Origin: Rubellimicrobium rubrum
GTDB lineage: Bacteria > Pseudomonadota > Alphaproteobacteria > Rhodobacterales > Rhodobacteraceae
Assembly (NCBI RefSeq): GCF_006152115.1
Contig: NZ_VDFU01000017.1
Span: 31,410-95,409 of the forward strand
Length of the DNA stretch: 64,000 nucleotides
Direction of reading: 5' to 3'
The position numbers and the translations under genes were made by a program. Below the pieces are notes generated by a model, which was not told the origin of the DNA, searched no databases, and worked only from the letters and a program-made list of their open reading frames with translations. Positions 52,489 through 61,485 of this stretch are shown here, piece after piece (position 1 is the stretch's first letter; each line of letters opens with the position of its first letter).

Positions 52489-52764
52489 ATGGCCGAGCAC
52501 CGACGTCGTGACGCTGTGGTGGGCAAGGCCCGCATCCTGAAGGCGCGCAGCCTGTTCTGCGACATGGCCTCTCGGATGGCCGATCCGGTGCGTGCCCGCT
52601 GCATCGAGGCGGAGTTGAACGACGCCTGGCTGCGTCTCCAGTTCGCGATCGTGACTGACGACCTTGGCCTGGAGCAGTCGGAGAGACGGCTTTGCCTGAC
52701 GCTTCTCGACGAGGTTCGGCGCGGCCACGCAGCAAAGGGTGCCCGGAACCCCCAGGCGGCCTGA
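52489..52764 (+). CDS. Small hypothetical protein beside the sigma factor (91 aa)
   Basis: The ATG at 52489 follows a GGAGAG site. The protein is charged and predicted helical (KARILKARSLFCDMASRM, DDLGLEQSERRLCLTLLDEV), with no membrane segment. It is divergent from the EcfG-like gene and could be co-regulated with it. It does not resemble NepR. The function is unknown. Confidence 0.6.
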   Translation: MAEHRRRDAVVGKARILKARSLFCDMASRMADPVRARCIEAELNDAWLRLQFAIVTDDLGLEQSERRLCLTLLDEVRRGHAAKGARNPQAA

Positions 52765-52970
52765 CGAGACGCAAGCGTGGCAGCAAGCTTCAAAGGAGCG
52801 ATGTGGGAACAGAAGGCCGAAACTTAACCCGGCGAGCAAGAGGGCGTCGGGGGTGCTTCGGCCAGGCAACTCGTCAGAGTGCGCAGGAGCCCTGGGACAT
52901 CGTGACCAAAGTCAGCTCAAGCGTCGGCACCAGGGTGCCTTGAAGCAATGCGCCCGGACTCCGGTCCCGG

Positions 52971-53870
52971 TCAACGAACGACCTCGTAGCCTGCCAGCGC
53001 CATGACGCGGTGCAGCTCTTGGTTGCCCTTGGTCGACCATTCGAGCGGTGGAGCCTTCTTGGGATCCTGCTCGGCCTCGACCACGAACCAGCCCTCGTAG
53101 CCGTGGGACGCCAGCCGCTTCACGATGGCCTCGAAATCGAGCGAGCCGTCGCCCGGGACGGTGAAGGCTCCTTTCACCACGGCGTCGAGAAATGACTCCC
53201 GGCTGCGGTCGAGGCTGTCGATCACCTCCATCCGCACGTCCTTGGTGTGCACATGGGAGATTCGCGTATGGTGCTTGTCGATCACCCGCAGGACGTCGCC
53301 GCCCGCAAAGGCCATGTGGCCCGCGTCATACAGGAGCGAAATGCCTTCGCCCGAGTTGGCCATGAACAGGTCAAGCTCGGCCTCGGTCTCAACGACTGCC
53401 GCCATGTGGTGATGGTAGGCCAGAGGCATGCCCTGATCGGCGCACCACTCGCCGAACTCTGTCATGCGGTGCGCATAGACCTTCATCTCGTCATCCGAAA
53501 GCCTGGGCTTCGTCGCCAGTGGCCTGGACCTTTCACCCTGAATGGAGCGTGCCACCTCGCCATAGACGATGCAAGGGGCCTTGGCGGCGATGAACAGGTC
53601 CATCTGCGCGCGGATGCGATCCTTGTTCTCCTCGATGTCGCCGTCCAGGATCGTGCCCGAGAACCAGCCCCCGCAGACGCTGATTCCGTAGCGGCCCAGG
53701 ATGGGGCCAAGCTCGTCGATGTCCATCGGGAAGCGGCGGCCGGTCTCCATGCCGGTGTAGCCGGCCTGCGAGGCCTGGCGCAGGCACTCTTCCAGGCTCA
53801 CATCGTCCGACAACTCCACGAGGTCGTCGTTCCACCAGCATATGGGGGAGATTCCGAGCCTGGCCTTCAT
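52971..53870 (-). CDS. iolE: Inosose dehydratase-like TIM-barrel protein (IolE family)
   Basis: 299 residues from the ATG at 53870. It is a xylose-isomerase-like barrel with IolE hallmarks: GISPICWWNDDL at the start, GYTGMETGRRFPMD, AYHHHMAAVVETEAELDLFM and ISHVHTKDVRMEVI with metal-binding residues. It would dehydrate 2-keto-myo-inositol in inositol catabolism. Two Gfo/Idh/MocA oxidoreductases are divergently transcribed beside it, one of which may be the inositol dehydrogenase. Other iol genes are not in the window. Confidence 0.82.
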   Translation of the reverse strand: MKARLGISPICWWNDDLVELSDDVSLEECLRQASQAGYTGMETGRRFPMDIDELGPILGRYGISVCGGWFSGTILDGDIEENKDRIRAQMDLFIAAKAPCIVYGEVARSIQGERSRPLATKPRLSDDEMKVYAHRMTEFGEWCADQGMPLAYHHHMAAVVETEAELDLFMANSGEGISLLYDAGHMAFAGGDVLRVIDKHHTRISHVHTKDVRMEVIDSLDRSRESFLDAVVKGAFTVPGDGSLDFEAIVKRLASHGYEGWFVVEAEQDPKKAPPLEWSTKGNQELHRVMALAGYEVVR

Positions 53871-54173
53871 TCTTTGGTGCTCCCTGCAAAGGCGTCCGGT
53901 CCGCGCAGGTCCCGCGCGGGTTCGGGCCGATCTTTGCCACGGGGAAAAGGGGTGCGCCATGCCTCGTCCCGAGGATGCCACGCGACAGGCCGTTTCCCCG
54001 GATGGTCGAACGCCCGCTTTGCGGCGCCTTGCGTTCGGCAATCTGTTCGTTACCCCAATGGGCATCGGTCGCCCCGCCATGTCGAAGCCATGATCGGTGG
54101 AGCCGGTGCGATACGTGCTCGATCAATACGCGGGGCGGCTTGGCCCCTCGCTCATTGTGAACAGGGACTTCAC

Positions 54174-55292
54174 ATGACTAAACCCGTCCTCCGCGTCGGC
54201 CTGATCGGCTCGGGCTTCATGGGCAAGGCGCACGCCTTCGGCTACGGAGCAGCCGAGAAGGTGTTCGACCTGCCCTTCCGGGTGGAGTTGCACACCCTCG
54301 CGGATGCGAGTCCGGACCTCGCGCGCAACGCCGCCGAAACCTTGGGCTTTGCGCGGGCGACCGATGACTGGCGCGCCATGGTGTCGAGCCCCGAGATCGA
54401 CGTCGTGAACATCACCGCGCCGAATGCCCTTCACAAGGACATGGCGTTGGCCGCGCTCGCCGCCGGGAAGCATGTCTACTGCGAGAAGCCCTTGGCCCCG
54501 TTGGCGCAGGACGCCCGCGAGATGGCCGAGGCCGCCGAGGCCGCCGGCCGCAAGACCCAGGTGGGATTCAACTATCTCTGCAATCCCATGCTGATCCTCG
54601 CCCGGGACATGATCGCCGCCGGGGAGCTGGGCGAGATCCGCAGCTACCGCGGCATCCATGCCGAAGACTACATGGCCGATCCGAACGGCGTCTGGGGCTT
54701 CCGTCACGACCCCGCCGGGGGAGGGGCCTTTGCCGACATCGGCTCTCATGCGTTGGCCACGGCGGAGTTCCTGCTCGGGCCGATCTCCCGGCTCATGGGC
54801 GATACCCTGACCGTCATCGACCAACGCCCCGACGGCCAGGGGGGGCACAAGGCTGTTGAGGTGGACGACATCGGCCGGGCCTTCGTGCGCTTCGCCAATG
54901 GGGCGTCGGGCAGCATCGAGGCGTCCTGGATCGCCATGGGCCGCAAGATGCAGCACGATTTCGAGGTGTACGGGACCAAGGGTGCGCTGCTGTTCACGCA
55001 GGAACGGTTCAACGAGCTTCACTTCTACTCGGCCGACGACCCTGCGGGTCGCCGCGGCTTCCGCCGGATCGAGGCCGCGCCGGATCATCCGCCTTATGGC
55101 CGTTTCTGCGTCGCGGCCGGCCACCAGATCGGCTTCAACGACCTGAAGGCCATCGAAGTGGCAGGTTACTTGGACGCGCTAGCCGGAAAAGCCCCCGAGC
55201 CGTTCAACTTCCGCAAGGGGCTGCGCATCCAGTCCCTCGTGGAGGCAGTGCATGCCTCATCCAGGGCGCAGGCCTGGATGGACGTGGCATGA
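54174..55292 (+). CDS. Gfo/Idh/MocA family oxidoreductase (first of two)
   Basis: 372 residues. The Rossmann start is RVGLIGSGFMGKAHAFGY; CEKPLAPLAQDA is the EKP motif near residue 102; GGGAFADIGSHALATAEFL holds the catalytic DxxxH-type residues. Such enzymes oxidise inositols or sugars with NAD(P). It begins 300 nt from the divergent iolE-like gene and overlaps the next oxidoreductase (ATGA). A scyllo- or myo-inositol substrate is probable but not proven. Confidence 0.85.
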   Translation: MTKPVLRVGLIGSGFMGKAHAFGYGAAEKVFDLPFRVELHTLADASPDLARNAAETLGFARATDDWRAMVSSPEIDVVNITAPNALHKDMALAALAAGKHVYCEKPLAPLAQDAREMAEAAEAAGRKTQVGFNYLCNPMLILARDMIAAGELGEIRSYRGIHAEDYMADPNGVWGFRHDPAGGGAFADIGSHALATAEFLLGPISRLMGDTLTVIDQRPDGQGGHKAVEVDDIGRAFVRFANGASGSIEASWIAMGRKMQHDFEVYGTKGALLFTQERFNELHFYSADDPAGRRGFRRIEAAPDHPPYGRFCVAAGHQIGFNDLKAIEVAGYLDALAGKAPEPFNFRKGLRIQSLVEAVHASSRAQAWMDVA

Positions 55293-56260
55293 GCCTCGGC
55301 GTCGGTGTCATCGGCGCGGGGGTGATGGGGGCGTACCACGCCCGTCTGCTGCGCGATTCCACAGGCGGAGCGCATCTTGCCGCCGTCTGCGATGCGGACC
55401 CATCGCGGGCTGTCCAAGCGGCGGGCGAGGCTCGGACCTTTTCCGACCCGCTTGCGCTGATCGCCGACCCTGGCATCCGCGCCGTAGTCATCGCCTCTCC
55501 CGACGCCACCCATGCGCCGCTCGCGCTGGCCTGCCTCCGGGTGGGCAAGCCCGTTCTTCTCGAAAAACCCATAGCTCCCACGGCAGCGGAGGGCTGGCAG
55601 GTGGTCGAGGCCGAGGTGGCGCTTGGCCGCCGCCTCGTCCAGATGGGCTACATGCGACGCTTCGACGGAGCCTACCTGGAGATGAAGGCAGCGGCTGATA
55701 AAGGCCTGATCGGCGCTCCGGTCTTGTTGCACAACATCCACCGCAATCCCGGCGCGCCTGATTGGTTCACCGGGCCCATGCCCATCACCAACTCGTTCGT
55801 GCACGAGATCGACGCCAGCCGCTGGCTGCTGGGGGCGGAGATGGTGTCGGCCAGCATCCATGCGGCTCCGGGCGGCGAGCCTTTGATGATCACCATGGAA
55901 ACCTCTCGGAGCGAGATCGTCTCGTCCGAGGTCTTCATCAATGCCGCCTATGGCTATCATGTCCACGCTGAACTGGTCGGGCGCCGGGGGACCGTGGCCA
56001 TGGCGGCTCCGGCGCTGGCGCTCGTGAACAGCGACGGCCGACAGGGATTCGGCTTTCCCGACAACTGGGTGCCCCGCTTTGCACAAGCCTACCGCGACCA
56101 GATGCAGGCTTGGGTGCGATCGGTGGCCACAGGCGTCCCGATCGGTCCATCGGCCTGGGACGGCTTCTGCGCGACTTCGGTGGCCGAGCAGATCGCCCGA
56201 GGCATGGCGCAAGGTAGGACGCAACTGGTTCTGCCTGCCCGGCCCTCGCTCTACGACTGA
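55289..56260 (+). CDS. Gfo/Idh/MocA family oxidoreductase (inositol 2-dehydrogenase-like)
   Basis: 323 residues. NAD-binding GVGVIGAGVMGAYHARLL, the EKP motif in LLEKPIAPTAAEG, QMGYMRRFDGAYLEMKAAAD and NSFVHEIDASRWLLG with the catalytic Asp/His match the inositol 2-dehydrogenase (IolG) group better than the upstream paralogue does. Translation is coupled to that gene through an ATGA overlap. With IolE it would oxidise myo-inositol to the inosose substrate. Confidence 0.83.
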   Translation: MSLGVGVIGAGVMGAYHARLLRDSTGGAHLAAVCDADPSRAVQAAGEARTFSDPLALIADPGIRAVVIASPDATHAPLALACLRVGKPVLLEKPIAPTAAEGWQVVEAEVALGRRLVQMGYMRRFDGAYLEMKAAADKGLIGAPVLLHNIHRNPGAPDWFTGPMPITNSFVHEIDASRWLLGAEMVSASIHAAPGGEPLMITMETSRSEIVSSEVFINAAYGYHVHAELVGRRGTVAMAAPALALVNSDGRQGFGFPDNWVPRFAQAYRDQMQAWVRSVATGVPIGPSAWDGFCATSVAEQIARGMAQGRTQLVLPARPSLYD

Positions 56261-56323
56261 TGCGGGCGCTGTCCGGTGCTCGGGTTGGCCCTAGGAAAGA
56301 CCAGGACGACTGCGCTCATTTCC

Positions 56324-56348
56324 GGAACCTCACCCGGCCCATGCCGTT
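56324..56348 (+). promoter_or_regulatory. EcfG-type promoter of the patatin-like gene
   Basis: GGAAC at 56324-56328, a 16-base spacer and CGTT at 56345-56348, a full consensus match. The start of transcription near 56356 would leave a short leader of about 20 nt, carrying the GGGGAGGG ribosome site, before the ATG at 56376. Confidence 0.65.
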
Positions 56349-56375
56349 CGGCACGGGACCACGGGGAGGGCAGAG

Positions 56376-57413
56376 ATGCTGCGTCGGGAACTGATCGAGG
56401 GATTCCGGACGGCGCTCGTCCTCGGGGGAGGAAACGCGCTCGGCGCCTATCACCAGGGCGTCTGCCAGGCCGTCCTGCCCCGCGTCGAACCCGACTGGTT
56501 CGTTGGATGTTCGATAGGCGCTGTCACGGCGGCGATCCTGCTGGGCAACCCGCCTGAGACCCGGCTCGACCGCCTGAGGGAGTTCTGGGCCGAGACCCGG
56601 CAGACTGATGCACCCTGGATCGGCCTCATGCCGCGCGAGGTACGGGCGCGGTGGAGCAACCTGTTTGGACTCCATGCGCTGCTTGCCGGCCGTCCCGGAC
56701 TTTCGCATCTGCGGCTGCCGGGGCTCCTGTCGGCTCTTCCGTTCATGCCGCCAGACGTGTCGCTGCAGGATCACGGGCCGCTGGCGGCCATGCTCGACCG
56801 GCTTGTGGACTGGGGTCGGGTGAATGACGGGACCGTCCGCATGTCCCTGCTGGCCCTGGACATCGAGCGGGGCGAGGAGGTCTGGTGGGACAACCGCCAC
56901 GACAGCATCACCGCCCAGCACGTTCTGGCCGCCACGGCACTACCGCCGCTGTTCCCCCCGGTCGAGCTGGACGGACGCCGGCTGTGGGACGGCGGCCTTG
57001 CGAACAACCTGCCCCTCGATCGAGTGCTCGCGGGAGAGCTGAAGGATCCTTGGCTGGTCATCGCCTCGGATCTGTACTCGCCCGAAGGGGACAGCCCCAA
57101 AAGCCTGGATGGATCGCTCACCCGAGCACAGGACCTGGGCTTCGCGTTTCAGTCACGTAAGCGTGTCGAAGGGCTGGCGCGGGAACGAGCCTTGTGGCGT
57201 CGGGCCGATCCCGAAGCGCCCTCTGCCGTCCTGGCTCATGTCGTTCACCATCCGCCCGCCCATCAGAGGTCGCTGAAGGCGTTGGATTTCTCGCGATCTT
57301 CGCTGGCGCAGCGCGCGGCCCAAGGCCGGGCCGACGCCGAGGCCATGCTGGCGCGGCTGGCCCAGGCTCCACGCGACGAACCCTTGGCGGTGCTGTCGAA
57401 CCTGCAGGCGTGA
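56376..57413 (+). CDS. Patatin-like phospholipase
   Basis: 345 residues. The oxyanion loop GGGNALGAYHQG (residues 17-28), the nucleophile elbow GCSIG (Ser46) and the acid in WDGGLANNLPL complete the Ser-Asp dyad of patatins. It is a cytoplasmic or membrane-associated lipid acyl hydrolase; the bacterial group with this GGGNALGA loop often occurs with stress or lipid genes. The strong EcfG-type promoter suggests stress-induced lipid remodelling. The DUF4142 gene follows after 80 nt. Confidence 0.87.
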   Translation: MLRRELIEGFRTALVLGGGNALGAYHQGVCQAVLPRVEPDWFVGCSIGAVTAAILLGNPPETRLDRLREFWAETRQTDAPWIGLMPREVRARWSNLFGLHALLAGRPGLSHLRLPGLLSALPFMPPDVSLQDHGPLAAMLDRLVDWGRVNDGTVRMSLLALDIERGEEVWWDNRHDSITAQHVLAATALPPLFPPVELDGRRLWDGGLANNLPLDRVLAGELKDPWLVIASDLYSPEGDSPKSLDGSLTRAQDLGFAFQSRKRVEGLARERALWRRADPEAPSAVLAHVVHHPPAHQRSLKALDFSRSSLAQRAAQGRADAEAMLARLAQAPRDEPLAVLSNLQA

Positions 57414-57438
57414 CCTCGCCCAAGGCGCGCGCGCATGC

Positions 57439-57463
57439 GGAACCATGCGACCGCCCCGTTGTT
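57439..57463 (+). promoter_or_regulatory. Candidate EcfG-type promoter of the DUF4142 gene
   Basis: GGAAC at 57439-57443, a 16-base spacer and TGTT at 57460-57463, one base off consensus. The predicted start near 57471 lies about 23 nt before the ATG at 57494. Confidence 0.45.
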
Positions 57464-57493
57464 GTGCCGCCATTCACTCTTAGGGAGGTCACC

Positions 57494-58015
57494 ATGGACC
57501 GTAGACAACTTCTCGCGGGCGGCGTCGCTGTCGCCAGTTTCCTGCCCGCCGCTCGCGCCCTTACGGCTCAAGAGGCGGCCCCGGCGGAAGGCGCTGCCGC
57601 CGGCGCCATGGACGAGGCCAAGATGGCCGCCCTCGAAGGGGGCATGTTCCTTATGCAGACGAGCCAGCTTGCTCAGCAGCAGGGACAAAGCGACAACGTC
57701 AAGGCCTTCGCGGAACTCGAAGTGGCTGAGCAGCAAGCCGTCGCGCGCGCCTTCGGCAGCGAAGGAGCCCAGATCCCGCTGCGCGAGGATCATGCCCAGA
57801 TCCTCGAGCAACTCCAGCAGGCTCAGGGCGATGCGTTCGACATGGCCTATATCGATGCCCAGATCACGGGTCACGAAGAAGCGCGCCCCATCCACGAGCA
57901 GTATGCCGAGGAAGGCCAGGACCCGATGGCGCGCGGTGCTTCCATGGTCGGCGTGACCGGCATCGACAGCCATCTCGTGATGCTGCGCAGCTTCCGCCAG
58001 CAGATGCAGGGCTGA
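57494..58015 (+). CDS. Exported DUF4142 protein
   Basis: 173 residues from the ATG at 57494, preceded by GGGAGG. The signal peptide (MDRRQLLAGGVAVASFLPAARA) has an RR start. The mature part is a four-helix, ferritin-like DUF4142 domain (MQTSQLAQQQGQSDNVKAFAE, YIDAQITGHEEARPIHEQYA). DUF4142 proteins are periplasmic, of unknown function, and frequently under general stress control. Histidine and glutamate positions in the second half could bind metal. Confidence 0.85.
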   Translation: MDRRQLLAGGVAVASFLPAARALTAQEAAPAEGAAAGAMDEAKMAALEGGMFLMQTSQLAQQQGQSDNVKAFAELEVAEQQAVARAFGSEGAQIPLREDHAQILEQLQQAQGDAFDMAYIDAQITGHEEARPIHEQYAEEGQDPMARGASMVGVTGIDSHLVMLRSFRQQMQG

Positions 58016-58025
58016 CGGCCTTTCA

Positions 58026-58053
58026 GCCCCCGTCCGCTAGCGCGGATGGGGGC
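58026..58053. terminator. Strong hairpin terminator between convergent genes
   Basis: A twelve-base stem, GCCCCCGTCCGC at 58026-58037 with GCGGATGGGGGC at 58042-58053 (one G-T pair), closes a TAGC loop. It lies 10 nt after the DUF4142 stop and is followed on the plus strand by GTCTTCTC. It also ends the region from the opposite side, before the KpsT stop. Confidence 0.75.
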
Positions 58054-58059
58054 GTCTTC

Positions 58060-58716
58060 TCAGGCGTTCAGGTTCCGAAGATGATGCGCGATGGCGTCCC
58101 GCACGTCGTCATAGTAATGAAGTTGCCCATCCTCGAGCACCGCGCCAGCTTGGCACATCTCCTTCACTTGGCCGAGGGAATGGCTCACGAACAGGGCCCC
58201 CGAACTCTTCATCCGCTCTTGGAAGACGAGCCGCGACTTCTTCTTGAAAGCAGCGTCACCTACCGCGGTGACCTCATCGATCAGGTAGGTGTCGAAGTTG
58301 ATGCCCATCGACACCCCGAAGGCCAGACGCGACCTCATCCCTGACGAATAGCTGCGCACCGGCAGGTGAAAGCTTTGCCCCAGTTCGGCGAAGTCCTCCA
58401 CATACGCGATGAGGGCGTCGGTATCCACGCCGTAGATGCGGGCCACGAAACGCGTGTTCTGCGCCCCAGTCAGGTCGGGATGGAACGAGCCGGCATAGCC
58501 CACCGGAAAGGAGATCTGGCCGTCCGTCAGGATCTCGCCGCCCGAGACATCCATCGCGCCCGAGATCATCTTGAGAAGCGTGCTCTTGCCCGCCCCGTTG
58601 CGGCCCAGGAGCGCGACGCTCACCTTTGAGGGGAAGACGGCGTTGACGCTGTCCAGAACGGTCTTGCGGTGCCCTTCCAGCACGAAGATCTTGGACAGGT
58701 TGCGCAGCACGATCAT
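58060..58716 (-). CDS. Capsular polysaccharide export ATPase (KpsT type)
   Basis: 218 residues. Walker A GRNGAGKST (residues 38-46), the signature YSSGMRSRLAFG and the ATPase motif TYLIDEVTAVGD match the polysaccharide/polyol-phosphate ABC-2 ATPases such as KpsT/CtrD/BexA. With the KpsM-type permease at 61486 it drives export of a capsule or lipid-linked glycan across the inner membrane. It follows the KpsD/Wza-type gene on the minus strand after 68 nt. Confidence 0.9.
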   Translation of the reverse strand: MIVLRNLSKIFVLEGHRKTVLDSVNAVFPSKVSVALLGRNGAGKSTLLKMISGAMDVSGGEILTDGQISFPVGYAGSFHPDLTGAQNTRFVARIYGVDTDALIAYVEDFAELGQSFHLPVRSYSSGMRSRLAFGVSMGINFDTYLIDEVTAVGDAAFKKKSRLVFQERMKSSGALFVSHSLGQVKEMCQAGAVLEDGQLHYYDDVRDAIAHHLRNLNA

Positions 58717-58783
58717 CGGGGTCTCCGTTGCGGCAGACCCGGCCCTGTGGACCGCCCGTCATCTTCCGTCAAGCGAGAGGCCC

Positions 58784-59914
58784 CTAGTTGCTCAGGTTTC
58801 CGACCCGGTTTGCCAGTCCCACGGTGCTGCCCAGGATGGAGAACACCGTCTGGGCCGAGGTGACCCGGCTTTCCGTAGCGTAAACGAGGTCGCCTGCCTG
58901 GATGGGGAACTCCCCCGCGCTGAACAGCCCGTCCGCCGTGGTCAGGTCCAAGGTGAAGACGACGCGTTCCTGGGCGGGGCCAGTCCCATCGGCCCGCACG
59001 GCTGAGGCCGGGTACTCCCGCAGCACCAGGATTCCTCTGGGGTTCGCGCGCGAGTCCGTGACGCCCCCGATAATCGAGATCGCTTCGAGGGCGCTGATCT
59101 CGTCTCGGGGGAAGGGATGAACCGCTTCGCTTCCTGCTGCACCGAGCGACAGGAAGAAACGCTCGTCGGGCTCGACGATCACCTTGTCACCGGGGCGCAG
59201 CGTGGTGTCGAGTCCGGGCTCGGAGTACAGACGGTCGATGGATGTGCCGTAGATCGCGTCCCCCCGCATCAGGCGGATCTGCGGGTTATTCATGTTGGGC
59301 GGCACGCCACCGCCTTCGGCGATCAGCGACAGCACCGTATAGCTCTGGTCCCGCATGGGATAGGCACCAGGCCTATCCACGCCGCCCACGAGGTTGACCA
59401 GGGTGCCCCGGCTTTCCGCGACCTCGAGCTGGACCTGCGCCGAAGGCGTGACCTCGATGAAGCGGGCCTCGATGGCATCGCGCGCATGATCGGGACTCAT
59501 GCCGGCGACGCGGATGTCCCCGATGTAGGGCATGAAGACCTCACCGGTCGAGGAGACGGTCACCGCTTCCATGGTGATCGCACGTTGGCCGGGTGCGGTC
59601 AGGAGGGAGTTGTCCTCGGTGTTCCAGAGGGTGATCGCCAGGACGTCGCCCGCCGCAATGATCCGATTGGCCGGGCCGTCCTGACGGCCGATCCAGCCCA
59701 ACTGCTCCTCGGCCGGGATGGGCCAGGAGGCAAAGCGCGCCAGAGCGTCGCGGGTGACCCCCTCCACGGCGAAGTCGCGGACCGCTTCGCCCCCGGACTC
59801 GCTGCGGGCCCGAAGTACCTCGGACTCGAAGGCCGCGCCGCGCGGCAGGGCACATCCCGTGAGTGCCGCGCAGACCAGCGCACCAAGTCCCAGACGGAAC
59901 ACGTTCTTTGACAT
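58784..59914 (-). CDS. Polysaccharide export outer-membrane lipoprotein (Wza/KpsD type)
   Basis: 376 residues from the ATG at 59914. The signal ends in a lipobox (ALTGC, Cys21). A Poly_export domain (ITLWNTEDNSLLTAPGQRA, GEVFMPYIGDIRVAGMSPDHARDAIEARF) is followed by SLBB-like repeats (LVNLVGGVDRPGAYPM, GDKVIVEPDERFFLSLGAAG). It would form the outer-membrane channel for the capsule exported by KpsT/KpsM. It shows the BexD/CtrA type of length, shorter than KpsD itself. Confidence 0.88.
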   Translation of the reverse strand: MSKNVFRLGLGALVCAALTGCALPRGAAFESEVLRARSESGGEAVRDFAVEGVTRDALARFASWPIPAEEQLGWIGRQDGPANRIIAAGDVLAITLWNTEDNSLLTAPGQRAITMEAVTVSSTGEVFMPYIGDIRVAGMSPDHARDAIEARFIEVTPSAQVQLEVAESRGTLVNLVGGVDRPGAYPMRDQSYTVLSLIAEGGGVPPNMNNPQIRLMRGDAIYGTSIDRLYSEPGLDTTLRPGDKVIVEPDERFFLSLGAAGSEAVHPFPRDEISALEAISIIGGVTDSRANPRGILVLREYPASAVRADGTGPAQERVVFTLDLTTADGLFSAGEFPIQAGDLVYATESRVTSAQTVFSILGSTVGLANRVGNLSN

Positions 59915-60039
59915 CCGGCCCTCGGTCCCAACCCTTTGCGCCCGCTTGCACAGCGGCCGTCCCGGTCCCATGCATACCGGGTGTGACACGGCCCGAAAAC
60001 CCGTCGGCGGTCACAGCATGCGGAAAAACGCATCGAGCC

Positions 60040-61341
60040 TCAGTACCAGCGGCCCACCGCCATGACATCGAGGCTGGTGGCCACGCGGACACCGGACGTG
60101 TTCACGACCGACAGGCTGACCGACGTAGGGGATTTTGCGGTATGGCGCGCGGCCAGGGCGGTCAGCGCCGCGCCGTTCACGCCCATGGTCACGATCAGCC
60201 CGGTCGAGGATGCAAAGCCCTGGGGAAAGGTCCAGACCGTTTCGGCTGTGGCGGAGGTTGTCACCGTGTGCCAGCAGGTCTGGGTGCCGTCCTGCTGCCT
60301 TTGGCAGCGCCCGTTCGATCCCGTGCTGCTGTCCTGCACGGAGCCGCAGGCCCAGGCACTCCAGGCCCCGCCCGATCGGGAGCGCCCAAAGACAAGGCCC
60401 GCATAGACCCCTGCGGTGGACCCGGCCTCGGCCACGAGAAGCTGGGTCTCGCCCAACGCCGCGCCACGCTGCGAATGGAGCAGGGTTCCTCGCATGACCG
60501 AAGCGGGTCCGCCGCTGCTTCCTGCCGTCGTGTCATAGGCGTAAAGGCCGGGAACGATGGTGCCGTCCGTCACCCCGGCATTGGCGATCGCGGGCAGAGG
60601 ACCACCCAGGCCGAAAGCGCCGGCCGTGAGCAGGCGCCCCGCTGTCGCATCGACAGGGCCGGTCTGGACTGCCGTTCCCTTTAGCGTCCCATTGATCACC
60701 GCGCCGGCCGGAAGCGTCACGACGCCCGTGGCGCGGGCCACCGTCAGCGCGCTGGTCCAAGCCGCCCCGTCGCTGACCTTGAGCGAGAAGTCGAGGCCGC
60801 CAGCGAGGCCCAGTTCGGCGTGACCGGTCCAGTTTGACTGGAACAGGAGGCTTGCGGTGTCGGGGGCGGCCGCCTTGTTGACGCGAAGCTGATGGCGAGA
60901 GCCGCGGTGGGTCAGGAGCGAGCCTTCGGACGCGACGGCCAGACGCGTCGAACTGTCCCAGGAGGCTCCGATCCCGAGCCCTTCCATGTTCTGAAGGGAC
61001 GCTACCAGCGAACGCCAACTCCCTCCTACATGAACCCGGAGGCTTTGCCCGGCCTGATCCCAGGCCCGCCACCCTTCGCGAGGCACAAGGAACTGCCAGC
61101 CCGTCCCGTCCCAAAGCGCGAGCCGGCCGCCTTGCCCTGCCCAGATCCCGCTCGCGCCAGCCCCGACCTCCCAGACGTCTCCGGCCGCGGGCGAGACGGG
61201 CGGGAGGGTGGCGCTCCAGCCTTGCACCCGCAGCTGCACCACGGCGTCGAGCACCTGGAGCGCTTCGTTGTGGGTAACGTGCTTCTGGGCTTGGGCCGGC
61301 TGGAGATAGGGCAGGGCGAGAAGGGGCGAGGTCGCGGTCAT
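60040..61341 (-). CDS. DUF2793 domain protein
   Basis: 433 residues from the ATG at 61341. The N-terminal ~90 residues are a DUF2793 domain (LPYLQPAQAQKHVTHNEALQ, then WEVGAGASGIWAGQGGRLALW). The rest is low in charge, rich in Ala/Gly/Thr/Ser and predicted beta, like phage tail-fibre or surface-structural proteins (SNWTGHAELGLAGGLDFSLKV). DUF2793 is frequent in Rhodobacterales, also near gene transfer agent or prophage genes, but no phage genes are adjacent here. It lies between capsule genes and may be surface exposed. Confidence 0.82.
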   Translation of the reverse strand: MTATSPLLALPYLQPAQAQKHVTHNEALQVLDAVVQLRVQGWSATLPPVSPAAGDVWEVGAGASGIWAGQGGRLALWDGTGWQFLVPREGWRAWDQAGQSLRVHVGGSWRSLVASLQNMEGLGIGASWDSSTRLAVASEGSLLTHRGSRHQLRVNKAAAPDTASLLFQSNWTGHAELGLAGGLDFSLKVSDGAAWTSALTVARATGVVTLPAGAVINGTLKGTAVQTGPVDATAGRLLTAGAFGLGGPLPAIANAGVTDGTIVPGLYAYDTTAGSSGGPASVMRGTLLHSQRGAALGETQLLVAEAGSTAGVYAGLVFGRSRSGGAWSAWACGSVQDSSTGSNGRCQRQQDGTQTCWHTVTTSATAETVWTFPQGFASSTGLIVTMGVNGAALTALAARHTAKSPTSVSLSVVNTSGVRVATSLDVMAVGRWY

Positions 61342-61485
61342 GGGCGGTCCTTTGGGGCAGGGTTGGCGGGCCGAACCTAGTCCGGCGACCTTCCCGAAGA
61401 CTGACGGCACCGCGCGTTGCCTTGCGTCCGGCGCCCCGTGGGCCCATGATGGCACGCTGCCCTTCCCGGTTCCCCTGGCTTGCCG

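Noticed and set aside
52489..52764. Small protein beside the sigma factor as NepR
   Set aside because: The conserved NepR core (helix with LRRxYxxxxxEPxP pattern) is absent and the length is larger than usual.
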